In this document: positions 19,032 to 29,043 of the stretch, piece by piece | Position numbering within the stretch: the first letter of the stretch is position 1 | Layout of the letters: each line of letters begins with the position of its first letter | Assembly: GCF_027570075.1 (NCBI RefSeq) | Contig: NZ_JAKMUS010000001.1 | Span: 186,001-250,000, forward strand | Length of the DNA: 64,000 nucleotides | Reading direction: 5' to 3' | Source of the DNA: Corynebacterium meitnerae | Lineage (GTDB): Bacteria > Actinomycetota > Actinomycetes > Mycobacteriales > Mycobacteriaceae | Made by a program: the position numbers and the translations under genes | The notes under the pieces: model-generated | What the model saw: the letters and a program-made list of their open reading frames with translations, nothing else | Database searches by the model: none | Told to the model about the DNA's origin: nothing

Positions 19032-19793
19032 ATGGAATTTGCACCCGGTACGTTTGCTCCCGCCCCGCAACGCGCAAGCGTGGCGCAGATGGCTGCTGCC
19101 CAAGGGCGTATTGAGGCAAAGCTCATGCTCCGCCACGGCGAGCAGCTGCTGCTCAGCCTGATTATCCCCGCTGCGATCCTTATCGGTGCCGCCAAAATGG
19201 ACATCTTCGGCGGGGACACGAGCTTGGATGAACTCGTCCCCATGGTCTTCGCAGTCGCCGCGGCTAGCGCGGGCTTCACTGGTCAGGCGATTTCTCTGGC
19301 TTTTGACCGCCGTTACGGTGCTTTGAAACGCTCCGGCGCCTCCGGTGTGCCCACATGGACCATCATCGCTGGCAAGATCATCGCGGTGTTGACCACCGTG
19401 TTAGTTCAGATTGTCGTGTTGGGCTCCATCGCCTTCATCTTGGGCTGGACGGTCTCCCTGGCCGGGGCTGCCTTAGGCATGGTGGCGCTCTTCTTCGGTG
19501 TCACTGCATTCACGTCGTTGGGCCTTCTGCTCGGCGGCACCCAGTCGTCTGAAGTTGTCCTGGCGGTGTCCAACCTCATTTGGTTCGTCTTGCTGGGCAT
19601 CTTGGGGTGGGTTGTGTACTCCGGTTACCTCGGTTCGCCTGGCCTGTGGGACTTGGCTCCATCCGTCGCATTGGCCAGCGCCATGACGGGTGCATTGCAT
19701 GGCATTGTGAACATGACCGCGTGGATGTCTCTCCTCTTCTGGACAGTCATGGGCATTGTGGGCACCATTCGCTGGTTCCGCTTTGACGGTTAA
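19032..19793 (+). CDS. ABC exporter permease
   Basis: 253 residues with six predicted membrane segments (for example LLLSLIIPAAILIGA, VLTTVLVQIVVLGSIAF, MVALFFGVTAFTSLGLLL). The cytoplasmic loop FDRRYGALKRSGASGVPTW is the usual coupling region of ABC-2 permeases. It is the partner of the preceding ATPase. Substrate unknown. Confidence 0.88.
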   Translation: MEFAPGTFAPAPQRASVAQMAAAQGRIEAKLMLRHGEQLLLSLIIPAAILIGAAKMDIFGGDTSLDELVPMVFAVAAASAGFTGQAISLAFDRRYGALKRSGASGVPTWTIIAGKIIAVLTTVLVQIVVLGSIAFILGWTVSLAGAALGMVALFFGVTAFTSLGLLLGGTQSSEVVLAVSNLIWFVLLGILGWVVYSGYLGSPGLWDLAPSVALASAMTGALHGIVNMTAWMSLLFWTVMGIVGTIRWFRFDG

Positions 19794-19883
19794 CGCCCAA
19801 TTGGGTTCCCCCACGTACCTCTGCGAAAATAAACCTATCGGATTAAATACCCGCTCTATTTTAAGGAAAGGCACGGAAACCTC

Positions 19884-20870
19884 GTGAGCTCCGCAGCGCA
19901 AGTCGATACACCCGCCTCACTCCCCTTCTCCGAACGGATCAAGCAGGTCCCTACGGTGAAGACACAGCGCATCTTCGCTTTCATCCTGCTGGTGGTGCAA
20001 GCGGGAATCACGTTCACCGGCTCTCTCGTCCGCGTCACTGGATCGGGCCTAGGCTGCAATGAGTGGCCGCTGTGCCACGAGGGTTCACTCTTCCCTGTAC
20101 GCGGTGCCGCTCCGTGGGTTCAGCAATTCATTGAGTTTGGTAACCGCACACTCACGTTCGTGGTCGTCGCAGCCACGATCCTGGTGTTCTACGCGGTGAA
20201 GAAGGCTGGCCGCCGTAAGAGCCTGGTGAACCTCGCCGTTGTATCCGGTATTGGCGTCATCGTCCAGGCCGTGATCGGTGGTATCTCGGTGAAGCTGGAC
20301 CTGCAGTGGTGGGCGGTTGCTTTGCACTTCCTGCCGTCCATGATTCTCGTGGCTGTCGCGGCAGTGCTGTACATGCGCCTGGCTGAGCCGGATGATGTGG
20401 AGCCACAGCGTCGCTTTGATTCCACGGCGAGCACCCTGGCCATCATCGCTGCCATCGCACTGTGTCTCGTTCTGGTCACCGGCACGATGGTGACCGGTTC
20501 CGGCCCGCACTCCGGCGATGCAGGCGTGGGCATGGAAGGCCGCCTGGAGCTGGACACGAAGATGCTCGCCTACGTCCACGCGGCATGCATGTACGTCTAC
20601 CTGGCTTTCACCCTGGCCACCGCGTTCATCTTGCGCAAGAAGAAGGCACCGGAAGATGCCATGAAGACAGTGTGGGTTCTGCTGGCCATGATCGTGGTCC
20701 AGTGGGCCATTGGTGTTGCCCAGTTCTACCTGGGCGTGCCGCGCTGGACCGTGCCGGCGCACATCATCATGTCTGGTGTCGTGGTGTCTTTCACTGCATT
20801 CCTCTGGGCCCACGGCCAGCGCCGCCTGCCTATTCTGAGCCCGAAGCAGTACAACACCACCACCTCTTAA
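19884..20870 (+). CDS. ctaA: Heme A synthase CtaA
   Basis: 328 residues, eight membrane segments in two four-helix halves. Heme-ligand histidines lie in QFIEFGNRTLTF-type and AVALHFLPSM contexts, and the first external loop carries the redox cysteine pair in GLGCNEWPLCHEG. It oxidises heme O to heme A for cytochrome aa3 oxidase. The GTG at 19884 has a ribosome site (AAGGAAAGG at 19863-19871). It is followed by an 8-bp inverted repeat around the stop and a strong terminator. Confidence 0.92.
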   Translation: MSSAAQVDTPASLPFSERIKQVPTVKTQRIFAFILLVVQAGITFTGSLVRVTGSGLGCNEWPLCHEGSLFPVRGAAPWVQQFIEFGNRTLTFVVVAATILVFYAVKKAGRRKSLVNLAVVSGIGVIVQAVIGGISVKLDLQWWAVALHFLPSMILVAVAAVLYMRLAEPDDVEPQRRFDSTASTLAIIAAIALCLVLVTGTMVTGSGPHSGDAGVGMEGRLELDTKMLAYVHAACMYVYLAFTLATAFILRKKKAPEDAMKTVWVLLAMIVVQWAIGVAQFYLGVPRWTVPAHIIMSGVVVSFTAFLWAHGQRRLPILSPKQYNTTTS

Positions 20871-20886
20871 ACGCACACTTAAGAGG
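20863..20886 (+). other. Inverted repeat over the ctaA stop
   Basis: CCTCTTAA and TTAAGAGG pair perfectly around an 8-base spacer; the ctaA TAA is inside the left arm. It may stabilise the message ahead of the main terminator. Confidence 0.45.
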
Positions 20887-20903
20887 AATTCCTCCACTAA
20901 TCC

Positions 20904-20934
20904 AAACGACCTGCCCCACTGGGGCGGGTCGTTT
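20904..20934 (+). terminator. Intrinsic terminator after ctaA
   Basis: A 14-bp stem (AAACGACCTGCCCC with GGGGCGGGTCGTTT, one wobble) around a 3-base loop; the right arm itself ends in GTTT. Confidence 0.8.
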
Positions 20935-20937
20935 GCG

Positions 20938-20943
20938 TAGCCT
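20938..20943 (+). promoter_or_regulatory. -10 box, leaderless start of the quinone oxidoreductase gene
   Basis: TAGCCT ends 8 bases before the ATG at 20952, directly behind the ctaA terminator. Confidence 0.45.
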
Positions 20944-20951
20944 GGGAAGCC

Positions 20952-21914
20952 ATGAAGGCAATTCAGATCACGCAGAACGGTGGCCCAGAGGTTCTTATCC
21001 CCGCTGAGGTTGCGGACCCCAAGCCAACGGAGGGCCAACTGCTCGTCGCAGTGGAGTATGCAGGTGTCAACTACATCGACACCTATTACCGCGAAGGGAT
21101 CTACCACTCACAGTTGCCATTCATCCCTGGTTCTGAAGGCTGTGGCCGGGTCATCGAAGACCCGGCTGGTGAGATCGCACCAGGCACCCTTGTTGCCTGG
21201 GAATCAGCACCAGGCTCTTATGCGGAGAAGGTCTGCGTGGACCGCACACGTTTGGTGGCTGTCCCCCAGTCCATCCCCCACGAGGTAGCCGCATCGATGT
21301 TGCTGCAGGGCATCACCGCGCACTACCTGCTGCACGGCGTGCGCGAGACGAAAGCCGGTGACACGATCCTGCTCACCGCCGGTGCTGGTGGTGTGGGTCT
21401 GCTGCTCACCCAGATGGCGGTGGCGGAGGGCGCAACGGTGTTCTCCGTCGTGTCCACAGATGAGAAGGAAGAGCTCGCTTACGCTGCCGGCGCTACGGAG
21501 GTCTTCCGCTACTCCGAAGGCCTGGCAGAAACCGTCAGGCGCCGCTGCGGCGGGAGAGGCGTTGACGTGGTCTATGACGGCGTGGGCAAAGACACCTTCA
21601 CGGAATCCCTCGAAGCCGTGAGGCCCCGCGGTCTGGTGTGCCTGTTCGGTGCGGCATCCGGGCCGGTCGAGCCGTTTGATCCACAGCTACTCAACAAACA
21701 CGGTTCCATCTTCCTCACCCGTCCGTCGATCGGTGCATACACCGCGAGCGAAGATGAGTTCCGCATGCGTGCCCAAGCCGTGGTACGGGCAGTAGAAGAC
21801 GGAACGCTCAACATCCGCGTCCACGAGCCTTACGCATTAGAAAATGCGCGCCAGGCCCATGAGGACCTCCAGGCGCGCAAGACAACTGGTTCGGTTGTAC
21901 TGAAAGTGAACTAG
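20952..21914 (+). CDS. qor: NADPH:quinone oxidoreductase (zinc-free MDR family)
   Basis: 320 residues. The GroES-like N-terminus includes [16 protein letters not shown] and [13 protein letters not shown]. The Rossmann half has [15 protein letters not shown] (about residues 137-151) and [19 protein letters not shown], the QOR pattern. Zinc-ligand cysteines of alcohol dehydrogenases are absent. It reduces quinones with NADPH. The stop shares CTAG with the stop of the converging ctaB. Confidence 0.9.
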   Translation: MKAIQITQNGGPEVLIPAEVADPKPTEGQLLVAVEYAGVNYIDTYYREGIYHSQLPFIPGSEGCGRVIEDPAGEIAPGTLVAWESAPGSYAEKVCVDRTRLVAVPQSIPHEVAASMLLQGITAHYLLHGVRETKAGDTILLTAGAGGVGLLLTQMAVAEGATVFSVVSTDEKEELAYAAGATEVFRYSEGLAETVRRRCGGRGVDVVYDGVGKDTFTESLEAVRPRGLVCLFGAASGPVEPFDPQLLNKHGSIFLTRPSIGAYTASEDEFRMRAQAVVRAVEDGTLNIRVHEPYALENARQAHEDLQARKTTGSVVLKVN

Positions 21915-22864
21915 CCCGGGAAGAGCTCACCCAGGGTGCTCAAGCCCAGCACCGCGTCGAAGGACAGGCCAAGGAAGAGCGCAGCCAAGTAGTTGTTCGA
22001 CAGGATGAACAGCTTCAGCGGCTTGACGTCCACGCCGTTCTTGATGTCAGTGTGCAGGCGCTGCGCCATCACGAGGAAAGCACCGCCGCTGAGTAGAGCG
22101 ATCACCGCGTAAATCCAGGAAGCAGCCGGCACGAGCAGCAGGGACACCAGAACGGTTACCCAGGAATAAATGAGGATCTGCTTACTGGTCTCCTCAGCGG
22201 TAGCAACCACCGGGAGCATCGGCACCTTGGCACGTGCGTAGTCCTCCTTGTACTTCATGGCCAGCGCCCAGGTGTGCGGCGGTGTCCAGAAGAAGATGAT
22301 GAGAAACAGCACGATGGCCTGCCACCAGCGATCCGGGCTACCGTCATGCACGTTGTCACGGATAACAGCCCAGCCAACCATGACAGGCATGCAGCCAGCG
22401 GCACCGCCCCAAATGACGTTCTGCCAGGTACGGCGCTTCAACCACTTGGTGTAGACGAAGATGTAGAAGGCGTTCGTCAGAATGATGAAGAACGCGGCGA
22501 GCCAGGAGCGGCACACAAAGCCAAGCCACAGCACGGAGGCGATCAGCAGCACCCACGCGAAGATGCGGGCGCGTTCCTTCGTCACCGTGTGGCGCACGAG
22601 GGGGCGTGCACGGGTGCGACCCATCTTCTGGTCAATGTCGTAATCAGCGACCATGTTGAAGGTGTTGGCGGCACCAGCACCCATCCAGCCACCAAAGAGA
22701 GTGGCCAGAATCAGCCATACGTGGACTTCGCCGCGGTCTGCCTGCAACATCGCGGGAATTGCGGCGATGAGCAGGAGTTCAATGACCCTCGGCTTCGTTA
22801 GTCCGAAGTACGCCTTGATGATCTCCACAAAATCTCCTCGTTCTTCCTGCACCGGTGCACTCAT
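21911..22864 (-). CDS. ctaB: Protoheme IX farnesyltransferase (heme O synthase)
   Basis: 317 residues from ATG 22864, fitting the family length; 28 more in-frame codons upstream lack conservation. UbiA-type prenyltransferase with about nine membrane helices and the two Asp-rich motifs [15 protein letters not shown] and [13 protein letters not shown]. It attaches farnesyl to heme B, making the substrate of CtaA encoded 1 kb away. Placed next to tkt as in C. glutamicum. Confidence 0.92.
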   Translation of the reverse strand: MSAPVQEERGDFVEIIKAYFGLTKPRVIELLLIAAIPAMLQADRGEVHVWLILATLFGGWMGAGAANTFNMVADYDIDQKMGRTRARPLVRHTVTKERARIFAWVLLIASVLWLGFVCRSWLAAFFIILTNAFYIFVYTKWLKRRTWQNVIWGGAAGCMPVMVGWAVIRDNVHDGSPDRWWQAIVLFLIIFFWTPPHTWALAMKYKEDYARAKVPMLPVVATAEETSKQILIYSWVTVLVSLLLVPAASWIYAVIALLSGGAFLVMAQRLHTDIKNGVDVKPLKLFILSNNYLAALFLGLSFDAVLGLSTLGELFPG

Positions 22865-22987
22865 TGCCTGCGTCTTATGAGTAGTCGCCAGGCAGGCGCA
22901 AATAGTTCCCGATGTCAGAAAAGAGCATTCGCTTTTCGACGACTCCAAGGCATGCTACCGCCGCGGTTCCGTTAGGCGCTAATCCCC

Positions 22988-22998
22988 CGTCGATAAGC
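22988..22998 (-). repeat. 11-mer GCTTATCGACG, copy 7 (intergenic)
   Basis: Exact copy in the divergent ctaB-tkt gap, 34 bases before the tkt -35 box. Confidence 0.9.
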
Positions 22999-23031
22999 AA
23001 CTGCGCACGCTGGTGCTGAACCGTCAAAGCT

Positions 23032-23060
23032 TTGGCACTAGGGTGGGGGGAAGTTATATT
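23032..23060 (+). promoter_or_regulatory. Promoter of the tkt operon
   Basis: -35 TTGGCA (23032-23037) and -10 TATATT (23055-23060) are separated by exactly 17 bases. A leader of about 20 bases with GCGAGGAC leads to the GTG at 23089. Confidence 0.75.
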
Positions 23061-23088
23061 CGCACGACTGTTTAAGCGAGGACTTCAC

Positions 23089-25206
23089 GTGACTTCCACT
23101 GAGAACAACCTGCCCGATGAGCTGAAGGCAATGACGGTGGCCCGCTACCCGGAGGATTGGACGGAGGAGGACACCCGCGCGATCAACACCGCTCGTGTCC
23201 TCGCCGCTGATTCTGTGGAGAACTGCGGTTCTGGCCACCCGGGTACGGCTATGTCTCTCGCTCCCCTGGCTTACACCCTGTACCAGCGCGTGATGCGCCA
23301 TGATCCGTGCGATCCGAATTGGGTGGGCCGTGACCGCTTCGTGCTGTCTGCTGGCCACTCTTCCTTGACCCAGTACATTCAGCTGTACTTTGGCGGCTTT
23401 GGGCTGGAGATTGAGGACCTGCAGGCGCTGCGCACCTGGGGCTCCAAGACCCCGGGCCACCCGGAGTACAACCACACCGCGGGTGTGGAGATCACCACTG
23501 GTCCCCTGGGCCAGGGTCTTGCTTCCGCCGTAGGTATGGCGATGGCTGCGCGCCGCGAGCGTGGCCTGTTCGACCCAGAGGCGGCACCGGGCGAGTCCCC
23601 CTTTGATCACTTCATCTACGTCATCGCTGGCGATGGCGACCTGCAGGAGGGCGTGACCTCTGAGGCCTGCTCCCTGGCTGGTACGCAGAAGCTGGGCAAC
23701 CTGATTGCGTTCTGGGATGACAACCGCATTTCCATCGAGGATGACACCCAAATCGCGTTCACTGAGGATGTCGTGGCCCGCTACGAGGCCTACGGCTGGC
23801 AGACACTGACCGTCGAGTCCGGTGAGGATGTCGCTGCAATCCTCGATGCCGTCGAGAAGGCGAAGGCTGAGACCACCCGCCCGACTCTGGTGCGTGTGAA
23901 GACCGTCATCGGCTACCCGGCACCGACCCTCATGAACACGGGCGCTGCTCACGGCGCAGCCCTTGGCGCTGAGGAGGTCGCTGCGACCAAGAAGATCCTC
24001 GGTTTCGACCCGGAGGTCATGTTCCCGGTCGAGGAAAAGGTCATCAGCCACACCCGCGGCCTTGTCCAGCGCGGCGCACAGGCGCACGCAGAGTGGCAGA
24101 AGCTTTTCGACGAATGGGCTGCCGCCAACCCCGCCAACAAGGAACTGCTGGACCGCGTGACCGTGCGTGGCCTGCCGGACGGTTGGGCTGATGAGATGCC
24201 CACCTGGGAGCCGGATGCTAAGGGCCTGGCTACCCGTAAAGCTTCTGAGGCCGCTATCCAGGCACTGGCGAAGACCCTGCCGGAGCTGTGGGGTGGTTCC
24301 GCTGACCTGGCTGGCTCCAACAACACCCTGATCAAGGGCGAGCCGTCCTTCGGCCCAGAGGAGATCTCCACCGACATGTTCACGGCGCACCCGTACGGCC
24401 GTAACCTGCACTTCGGTATCCGTGAGCACGGCATGGGCGCGATCATGAACGGTATTGCCCTGCACGGTGGCACCCGCGTCTACGGCGGCACCTTCCTCAT
24501 CTTCTCGGAGTACCTCTACCCATCCATCCGTGTCGCCGCTCTGTCCGGCATTGACGGCTACTACGTGTTCACCCACGACTCCATCGGTCTGGGCGAGGAC
24601 GGTCCGACGCACCAGCCAGTGGAAACCCTGACCGCGCTGCGCGCCATCCCGGATCTGGCTGTGATCCGTCCGGCCGATGCAAACGAGACCTCCGCTGCAT
24701 GGAAGGCCGCCATTGAGGGCCGCGAGCAGCCGAAGATCCTGGCACTGTCCCGCCAGAACCTCCCGGTGTTGGAGGGCACGAAGGAAAAGGCTTTCGACGG
24801 TCTGTCCAAGGGCGCATACGTCCTCGTTGAGGCATCCAAGCCGACGCCGGACGTCATCCTCATGGCTACCGGTTCTGAGGTGCAGCTGGCCGTTGAGGCA
24901 GCGAAGACCCTCGAGGCTGAAGGCACCGCCACCCGCGTTGTGTCCATGCCGTGCATGGAGTGGTTCCTGGAGCAGGATTCCTCCTACATCGACGAGATCC
25001 TGCCGCCGGAGGTCACCGCACGCGTGTCCGTCGAGGCTGCCATTGCTATGCCGTGGTTCCGCTTCACCGGTGACAAGGGCCGCAACGTCTCCCTTGAGCA
25101 CTTCGGTGCTTCCGCACCGGGCGAGGAGCTGTTCACCCGCTTCGGTATTACTACCGACGCCGTCGTTAATGCTGCGCGCGAATCACTCGCTTCCGTCCGC
25201 GACTAA
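23089..25206 (+). CDS. tkt: Transketolase
   Basis: 705 residues from GTG 23089, close to the C. glutamicum enzyme. The thiamine-diphosphate site is clear: [14 protein letters not shown] near residue 46, the [13 protein letters not shown] metal/TPP motif near 183, and [11 protein letters not shown] in the second domain. It moves two-carbon units between sugar phosphates. First gene of tkt-tal-zwf-opcA-pgl, the pentose-phosphate cluster, with its own promoter. A longer frame starting at 23032 would cover that promoter and is rejected. Confidence 0.96.
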   Translation: MTSTENNLPDELKAMTVARYPEDWTEEDTRAINTARVLAADSVENCGSGHPGTAMSLAPLAYTLYQRVMRHDPCDPNWVGRDRFVLSAGHSSLTQYIQLYFGGFGLEIEDLQALRTWGSKTPGHPEYNHTAGVEITTGPLGQGLASAVGMAMAARRERGLFDPEAAPGESPFDHFIYVIAGDGDLQEGVTSEACSLAGTQKLGNLIAFWDDNRISIEDDTQIAFTEDVVARYEAYGWQTLTVESGEDVAAILDAVEKAKAETTRPTLVRVKTVIGYPAPTLMNTGAAHGAALGAEEVAATKKILGFDPEVMFPVEEKVISHTRGLVQRGAQAHAEWQKLFDEWAAANPANKELLDRVTVRGLPDGWADEMPTWEPDAKGLATRKASEAAIQALAKTLPELWGGSADLAGSNNTLIKGEPSFGPEEISTDMFTAHPYGRNLHFGIREHGMGAIMNGIALHGGTRVYGGTFLIFSEYLYPSIRVAALSGIDGYYVFTHDSIGLGEDGPTHQPVETLTALRAIPDLAVIRPADANETSAAWKAAIEGREQPKILALSRQNLPVLEGTKEKAFDGLSKGAYVLVEASKPTPDVILMATGSEVQLAVEAAKTLEAEGTATRVVSMPCMEWFLEQDSSYIDEILPPEVTARVSVEAAIAMPWFRFTGDKGRNVSLEHFGASAPGEELFTRFGITTDAVVNAARESLASVRD

Positions 25207-25243
25207 AAGATCGAACAACCACCTCGTTTAAGGAGTAACCTCC

Positions 25244-26344
25244 ATGACCGCCATTGACCGCCTGTACGACCTTGGCACTTCCACGTGGCTGGATGATCTG
25301 TCGCGTGAGCGCATCACCTCCGGCAACATCGATGAGCTGAAGGCAACGAAGTCCATCGTTGGTGTGACCACCAACCCGGCGATCTTTGCCTCCGCCATGT
25401 CCAAGGGCAATGCCTATGACGCGCAGCTTGCTGAGCTCAAGGAGCGCAACGCGAGCGTCGATGAGGCTGTGTACGCCATGAGCGTCAAGGACGTGCAGGA
25501 TGCGTGTGACCTTTTCCTGGATGTCTACGAGTCCACCGGCGGCAAGGATGGCCGCGTTTCTATTGAGGTGGATCCCCGCCACGCGGACGATGAGGCCGCC
25601 ACTATTGCGCAGGCCACGGAGCTGTGGGCACAGGTGGATCGCCCGAACGCCATGATCAAGATCCCGGCGACGGATGCTTCCCTGCCGGCGATCACCGCGG
25701 CCTTGGCGGAAGGTATCTCGGTCAACGTGACCTTGATCTTCTCCGTCGAGCGCTACAAGCAGGTCATCGACGCGTTCAAGGCCGGTATCACCCAGGCTGC
25801 GGAGAACGGCAAGGATGTTTCGCAGATCCACTCTGTGGCGTCCTTCTTCGTCTCCCGCATGGACACTGAGGTGGATAACCGCCTCGACGCCATCTCCGGT
25901 GAGCACGCTGCTGAAGCCCAGGAACTGAAGGGGAAGTCCGGCATTGCCAATGCGCGTTTGGCCTACCAGCTCTTCCTCGATGAATTCGACGCCGCTGGCA
26001 TGGCTGCCCTGCCTCAAGGCACCAACAAGCAGCGTCCGCTGTGGGCGTCCACCGGTGTGAAGAACCCGGATTACCCCGCCGACATGTACGTAACGCAGCT
26101 TGCTGGCCCGGACACGGTGAACACCATGCCGGAACCGACGATTGATGCTGCGCTCGCGGGTGACAATGTCACGGGCGATACCTTGACGGGTACTGCGCAG
26201 AATGCTGAAGAGATCTTCGCGGGGCTGGCCAAGGTGGGCATCGACGTCGCTGATGTCGTCCGCGTCCTTGAGCGTGAAGGCGTGGATAAATTCGTGGATG
26301 CCTGGCAAGATCTGCTGGATTCCATGTCCGCGAATTTGAATTAA
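25244..26344 (+). CDS. tal: Transaldolase
   Basis: 366 residues, actinobacterial type. The Schiff-base lysine lies in NAMIKIPATDASLPAI (about residue 141), with SVNVTLIFSVERY and VASFFVSRMDTEVD completing the barrel motifs and LWASTGVKNPDYP further on. It exchanges three-carbon units in the non-oxidative branch. Ribosome site AAGGAG at 25230-25235. It lies 37 bases after tkt. Confidence 0.95.
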   Translation: MTAIDRLYDLGTSTWLDDLSRERITSGNIDELKATKSIVGVTTNPAIFASAMSKGNAYDAQLAELKERNASVDEAVYAMSVKDVQDACDLFLDVYESTGGKDGRVSIEVDPRHADDEAATIAQATELWAQVDRPNAMIKIPATDASLPAITAALAEGISVNVTLIFSVERYKQVIDAFKAGITQAAENGKDVSQIHSVASFFVSRMDTEVDNRLDAISGEHAAEAQELKGKSGIANARLAYQLFLDEFDAAGMAALPQGTNKQRPLWASTGVKNPDYPADMYVTQLAGPDTVNTMPEPTIDAALAGDNVTGDTLTGTAQNAEEIFAGLAKVGIDVADVVRVLEREGVDKFVDAWQDLLDSMSANLN

Positions 26345-26377
26345 CCAAAACCTTTGTCGTGGCCTATAAAATGAGGT

Positions 26378-26393
26378 TTACTTATTGAAGTAA
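26378..26393 (+). other. Small inverted repeat in the tal-zwf gap
   Basis: TTACTT-ATTG-AAGTAA, a perfect 6-bp stem, sits between the tal stop and the larger hairpin before zwf. Purpose unknown. Confidence 0.35.
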
Positions 26394-26411
26394 TCTGGGT
26401 CACCACTTCTC

Positions 26412-26453
26412 TTAAGCTCCTCGCCCATCACATTGCTTAGGCGGGGAGCTTAA
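26412..26453 (+). other. Strong hairpin ahead of zwf
   Basis: TTAAGCTCCTCGCC (26412-26425) and GGCGGGGAGCTTAA (26440-26453) form a 14-bp stem with one wobble and a 14-base loop. The tail AGAATTAAG lacks a T-run. It may be an attenuator or processing site dividing tkt-tal from zwf-opcA-pgl. Confidence 0.6.
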
Positions 26454-26471
26454 AGAATTAAGATGGCTTCC

Positions 26472-26482
26472 GCTTATCGACG
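26472..26482 (+). repeat. 11-mer GCTTATCGACG, copy 8
   Basis: Exact copy that ends inside the GAAAGG ribosome site of zwf, if the GTG at 26496 is the start; it falls in coding sequence only if the ATG at 26463 is used. Confidence 0.9.
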
Positions 26483-26495
26483 AAAGGTGTTCGAC

Positions 26496-28034
26496 GTGCA
26501 GGAACCGACCCCCGACTGGGTCAATCCCCTCCGTTCCCCCGCCGACCGGCGTCTCCCACGCATCGCTGGTGCCTCTGGCATGGTGATCTTCGGCGTGACG
26601 GGCGACCTAGCCAAGCGAAAGCTTCTTCCGGCTGTATATGACCTTGCCTATCGTGGCCTGCTGCCCGCTGGTTTTACCCTCGTCGGATTCGGCCGTCGCC
26701 CGTGGTCGAAGGAAGAGTTTGAGTCCTTCGTCCGCGAGCAAGTCGAGGTTGGTGCGCGCACTGACTTCGACGAGCATGTGTGGCGCCGTCTTGCTGAGGG
26801 CATGCACTTCGTGGAAGGCGCCTTCGATGACGATGCAGCTTTTGACAACATGGCTGCCTTGCTCAAGGAGATGGACGCTACCCGCGGCACTGCCGGCAAC
26901 TGGGCGTTTTACCTCTCGGTGCCGCCAGAATACTTCGCGAATGTCATCGATCAGTTGGATCGCACCGGCATGGCACACCCGACGGTGGAACAGTGGCGCC
27001 GCGTGATCATCGAGAAGCCTTTCGGCCATGACTTGCAGTCCGCCAAGGAACTCAACGCCACCATCAATGCGGTCTTCCCGGAACGTGCGGTCTTCCGCAT
27101 CGACCACTACTTGGGCAAGGAGACCGTACAAAACATCCTGGCCTTCCGCTTTGCCAACCAGCTTTTCGAGCCGATTTGGAGCTCCCGCTACGTCGATCAC
27201 GTGCAGATCACCATGGCTGAGGATATTGGTCTTGGCGGCCGCGCCGGCTACTACGACGGTATTGGCGCTGCCCGCGACGTCATCCAGAACCACTTGCTGC
27301 AGTTGCTTGCTCTCGTGGCTATGGACGAGCCAGTGTCCTTCTCCCCGCGTCAGCTGCGTTACGAAAAGTTGAAGATTCTGCGTGCTACCAAGCCAGTGGG
27401 CCCATTTGAAGAAACCACGGCGCGTGGCCAGTACACCGCTGGCTGGCAGGGCTCTGAGCCAGTCGTCGGCCTGCGTGAGGAAGACGGCTTCGACCCGGAA
27501 TCCACCACGGAGACCTACGCTGCCTGCACCCTTGGTATCAACTCCCGACGCTGGGCTGGTGTGCCGTTCTACCTGCGCACCGGCAAGCGCCTGGGTCGTC
27601 GTGTCACGGAGATCGCCATGGTGTTCAAGAAGGCACCGCACCAGCCATTTGCGCCGGGTCTGACGAGCCAGCTGGGCGCCAACACGTTGGTGATCCGCAT
27701 TCAGCCGGATGAAGGCATCCTCATGCGCTTCGGCTCCAAGGTGCCGGGCTCCACCATGGAGGTCCGCGACGTGAACATGGACTTCTCCTACACCGAAGCT
27801 TTCACCGAAGAGTCACCGGAAGCCTACGAGCGCCTCATCCTTGACGCGCTTCTCGACGAAACCGGTCTCTTTCCCACCTCCGAAGAAGTGGAACGCAGCT
27901 GGGAGATCCTCGATCCGATCTTGGATTACTGGGCTGAAAACGGACGCCCGGATGAGTACCCGGCGGGTACATGGGGTCCGGCTTCCGCTGATGAAATGAT
28001 GCACGTCTCCGGCAGGTCTTGGCGCCGCCCGTAA
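26496..28034 (+). CDS. zwf: Glucose-6-phosphate 1-dehydrogenase
   Basis: 512 residues from GTG 26496, chosen for GAAAGG 8 bases upstream; an ATG at 26463 would add 11 residues but has no ribosome site. NADP-binding VIFGVTGDLAKRKLLP lies near the N-terminus, and the substrate/catalytic motif is RIDHYLGKETVQN with IIEKPFGHDL before it. It opens the oxidative pentose-phosphate pathway and needs OpcA, encoded next, for full activity in corynebacteria. Confidence 0.94.
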   Translation: MQEPTPDWVNPLRSPADRRLPRIAGASGMVIFGVTGDLAKRKLLPAVYDLAYRGLLPAGFTLVGFGRRPWSKEEFESFVREQVEVGARTDFDEHVWRRLAEGMHFVEGAFDDDAAFDNMAALLKEMDATRGTAGNWAFYLSVPPEYFANVIDQLDRTGMAHPTVEQWRRVIIEKPFGHDLQSAKELNATINAVFPERAVFRIDHYLGKETVQNILAFRFANQLFEPIWSSRYVDHVQITMAEDIGLGGRAGYYDGIGAARDVIQNHLLQLLALVAMDEPVSFSPRQLRYEKLKILRATKPVGPFEETTARGQYTAGWQGSEPVVGLREEDGFDPESTTETYAACTLGINSRRWAGVPFYLRTGKRLGRRVTEIAMVFKKAPHQPFAPGLTSQLGANTLVIRIQPDEGILMRFGSKVPGSTMEVRDVNMDFSYTEAFTEESPEAYERLILDALLDETGLFPTSEEVERSWEILDPILDYWAENGRPDEYPAGTWGPASADEMMHVSGRSWRRP

Positions 28035-28067
28035 TTGACAAATACTGCCAAGTAAAGGTCACCAACC

Positions 28068-29003
28068 ATGATTGTCACACTGTCTGACACCTCCACCCGA
28101 GAGATCACCAAACTGCTCCTGGATAATCAGGAGAACCACTCCCTAGCAACGGGACGAGTACTCACGCTCATCGTTGTTGCGGATATCTCCGATGATGTGG
28201 AGTCCATCCTCGACAACGTCCGCAGCGCTTCACACGAGCACCCAGCGCGCGTTCTCATGCTCATCACCGGCAACCCTGACGGTCCGGCCTCTATGGACGC
28301 CCAGGCGATCCTGTCGTCCGATGCTGGCGCTTCGGAGATCGTCGTCATGGATCTGCACGGGGACTTGGCCAACAACCTTGACTCAGTGGTCACGCCCTTG
28401 CTGCTGCCGGACACCCCGATTGTCACGTGGTGGCCATCCACCGCCCCGGCGAGGCCCTGCGAGCACCCGCTGGGGCGCCTGGCGCACCGTCGCATCACCA
28501 ACGCACGGGAAAACGTCGATGGCAATGCCCTCCTGCGATTGGCCCATGGCTACTCCCCCGGTGATTCGGATATGTTGTGGGCCCGCATCACGAACTGGCG
28601 AGGAGTCGTCGCGTCTGCTGTGGATGCCTATCCACATGACCCCATCACGGCGGTGGAGATTGACGGGCCGGATGATGATCCGAGCGTCGATATTGCAGCC
28701 GGCTGGCTTGCTGCCTGCCTTGACGTGGAAGTACAGCGCACCACGAGCGAACAGACCCATTCGGAGCCTTCCCGCTACTTCCCTGTCCGCCGACTCACTC
28801 TCCACCGTGAGTCCGGTGCGGTGATCGTGAGCGTGAAGGACGATAAGACAGTCCGAGTGAACGTCCCCGGCATCGCAACCCAGTTCGTTGCGCTCGGCCC
28901 ACGAGGCGATGCGGACTGTTTGGCCGAGGAATTACGCCACCTCGATCCAGACTTTGCCTACTCGCAAGCGTTGAAAGCACTACCGAACGTGAAAGTTGTC
29001 TAA
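28068..29003 (+). CDS. opcA: Glucose-6-phosphate dehydrogenase assembly protein OpcA
   Basis: 311 residues. OpcA family features are TPIVTWWPSTAPARPCEHPL (residues 114-133), RRITNARE and the C-terminal LGPRGDADCLAEELRHLDPD. It is an allosteric partner of G6PDH in actinobacteria and cyanobacteria. It sits 33 bases behind zwf, inside the pentose-phosphate operon. Confidence 0.94.
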   Translation: MIVTLSDTSTREITKLLLDNQENHSLATGRVLTLIVVADISDDVESILDNVRSASHEHPARVLMLITGNPDGPASMDAQAILSSDAGASEIVVMDLHGDLANNLDSVVTPLLLPDTPIVTWWPSTAPARPCEHPLGRLAHRRITNARENVDGNALLRLAHGYSPGDSDMLWARITNWRGVVASAVDAYPHDPITAVEIDGPDDDPSVDIAAGWLAACLDVEVQRTTSEQTHSEPSRYFPVRRLTLHRESGAVIVSVKDDKTVRVNVPGIATQFVALGPRGDADCLAEELRHLDPDFAYSQALKALPNVKVV

Positions 29004-29043
29004 AGTCGGTAGACAACACAGCACCACAAGGAGCGATGAGCAC

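Noticed and set aside
23038-25101. A 687-codon minus-strand open frame opposite tkt
   Set aside because: Fully antisense to transketolase, which has intact cofactor motifs; the frame shows no recognisable domain.
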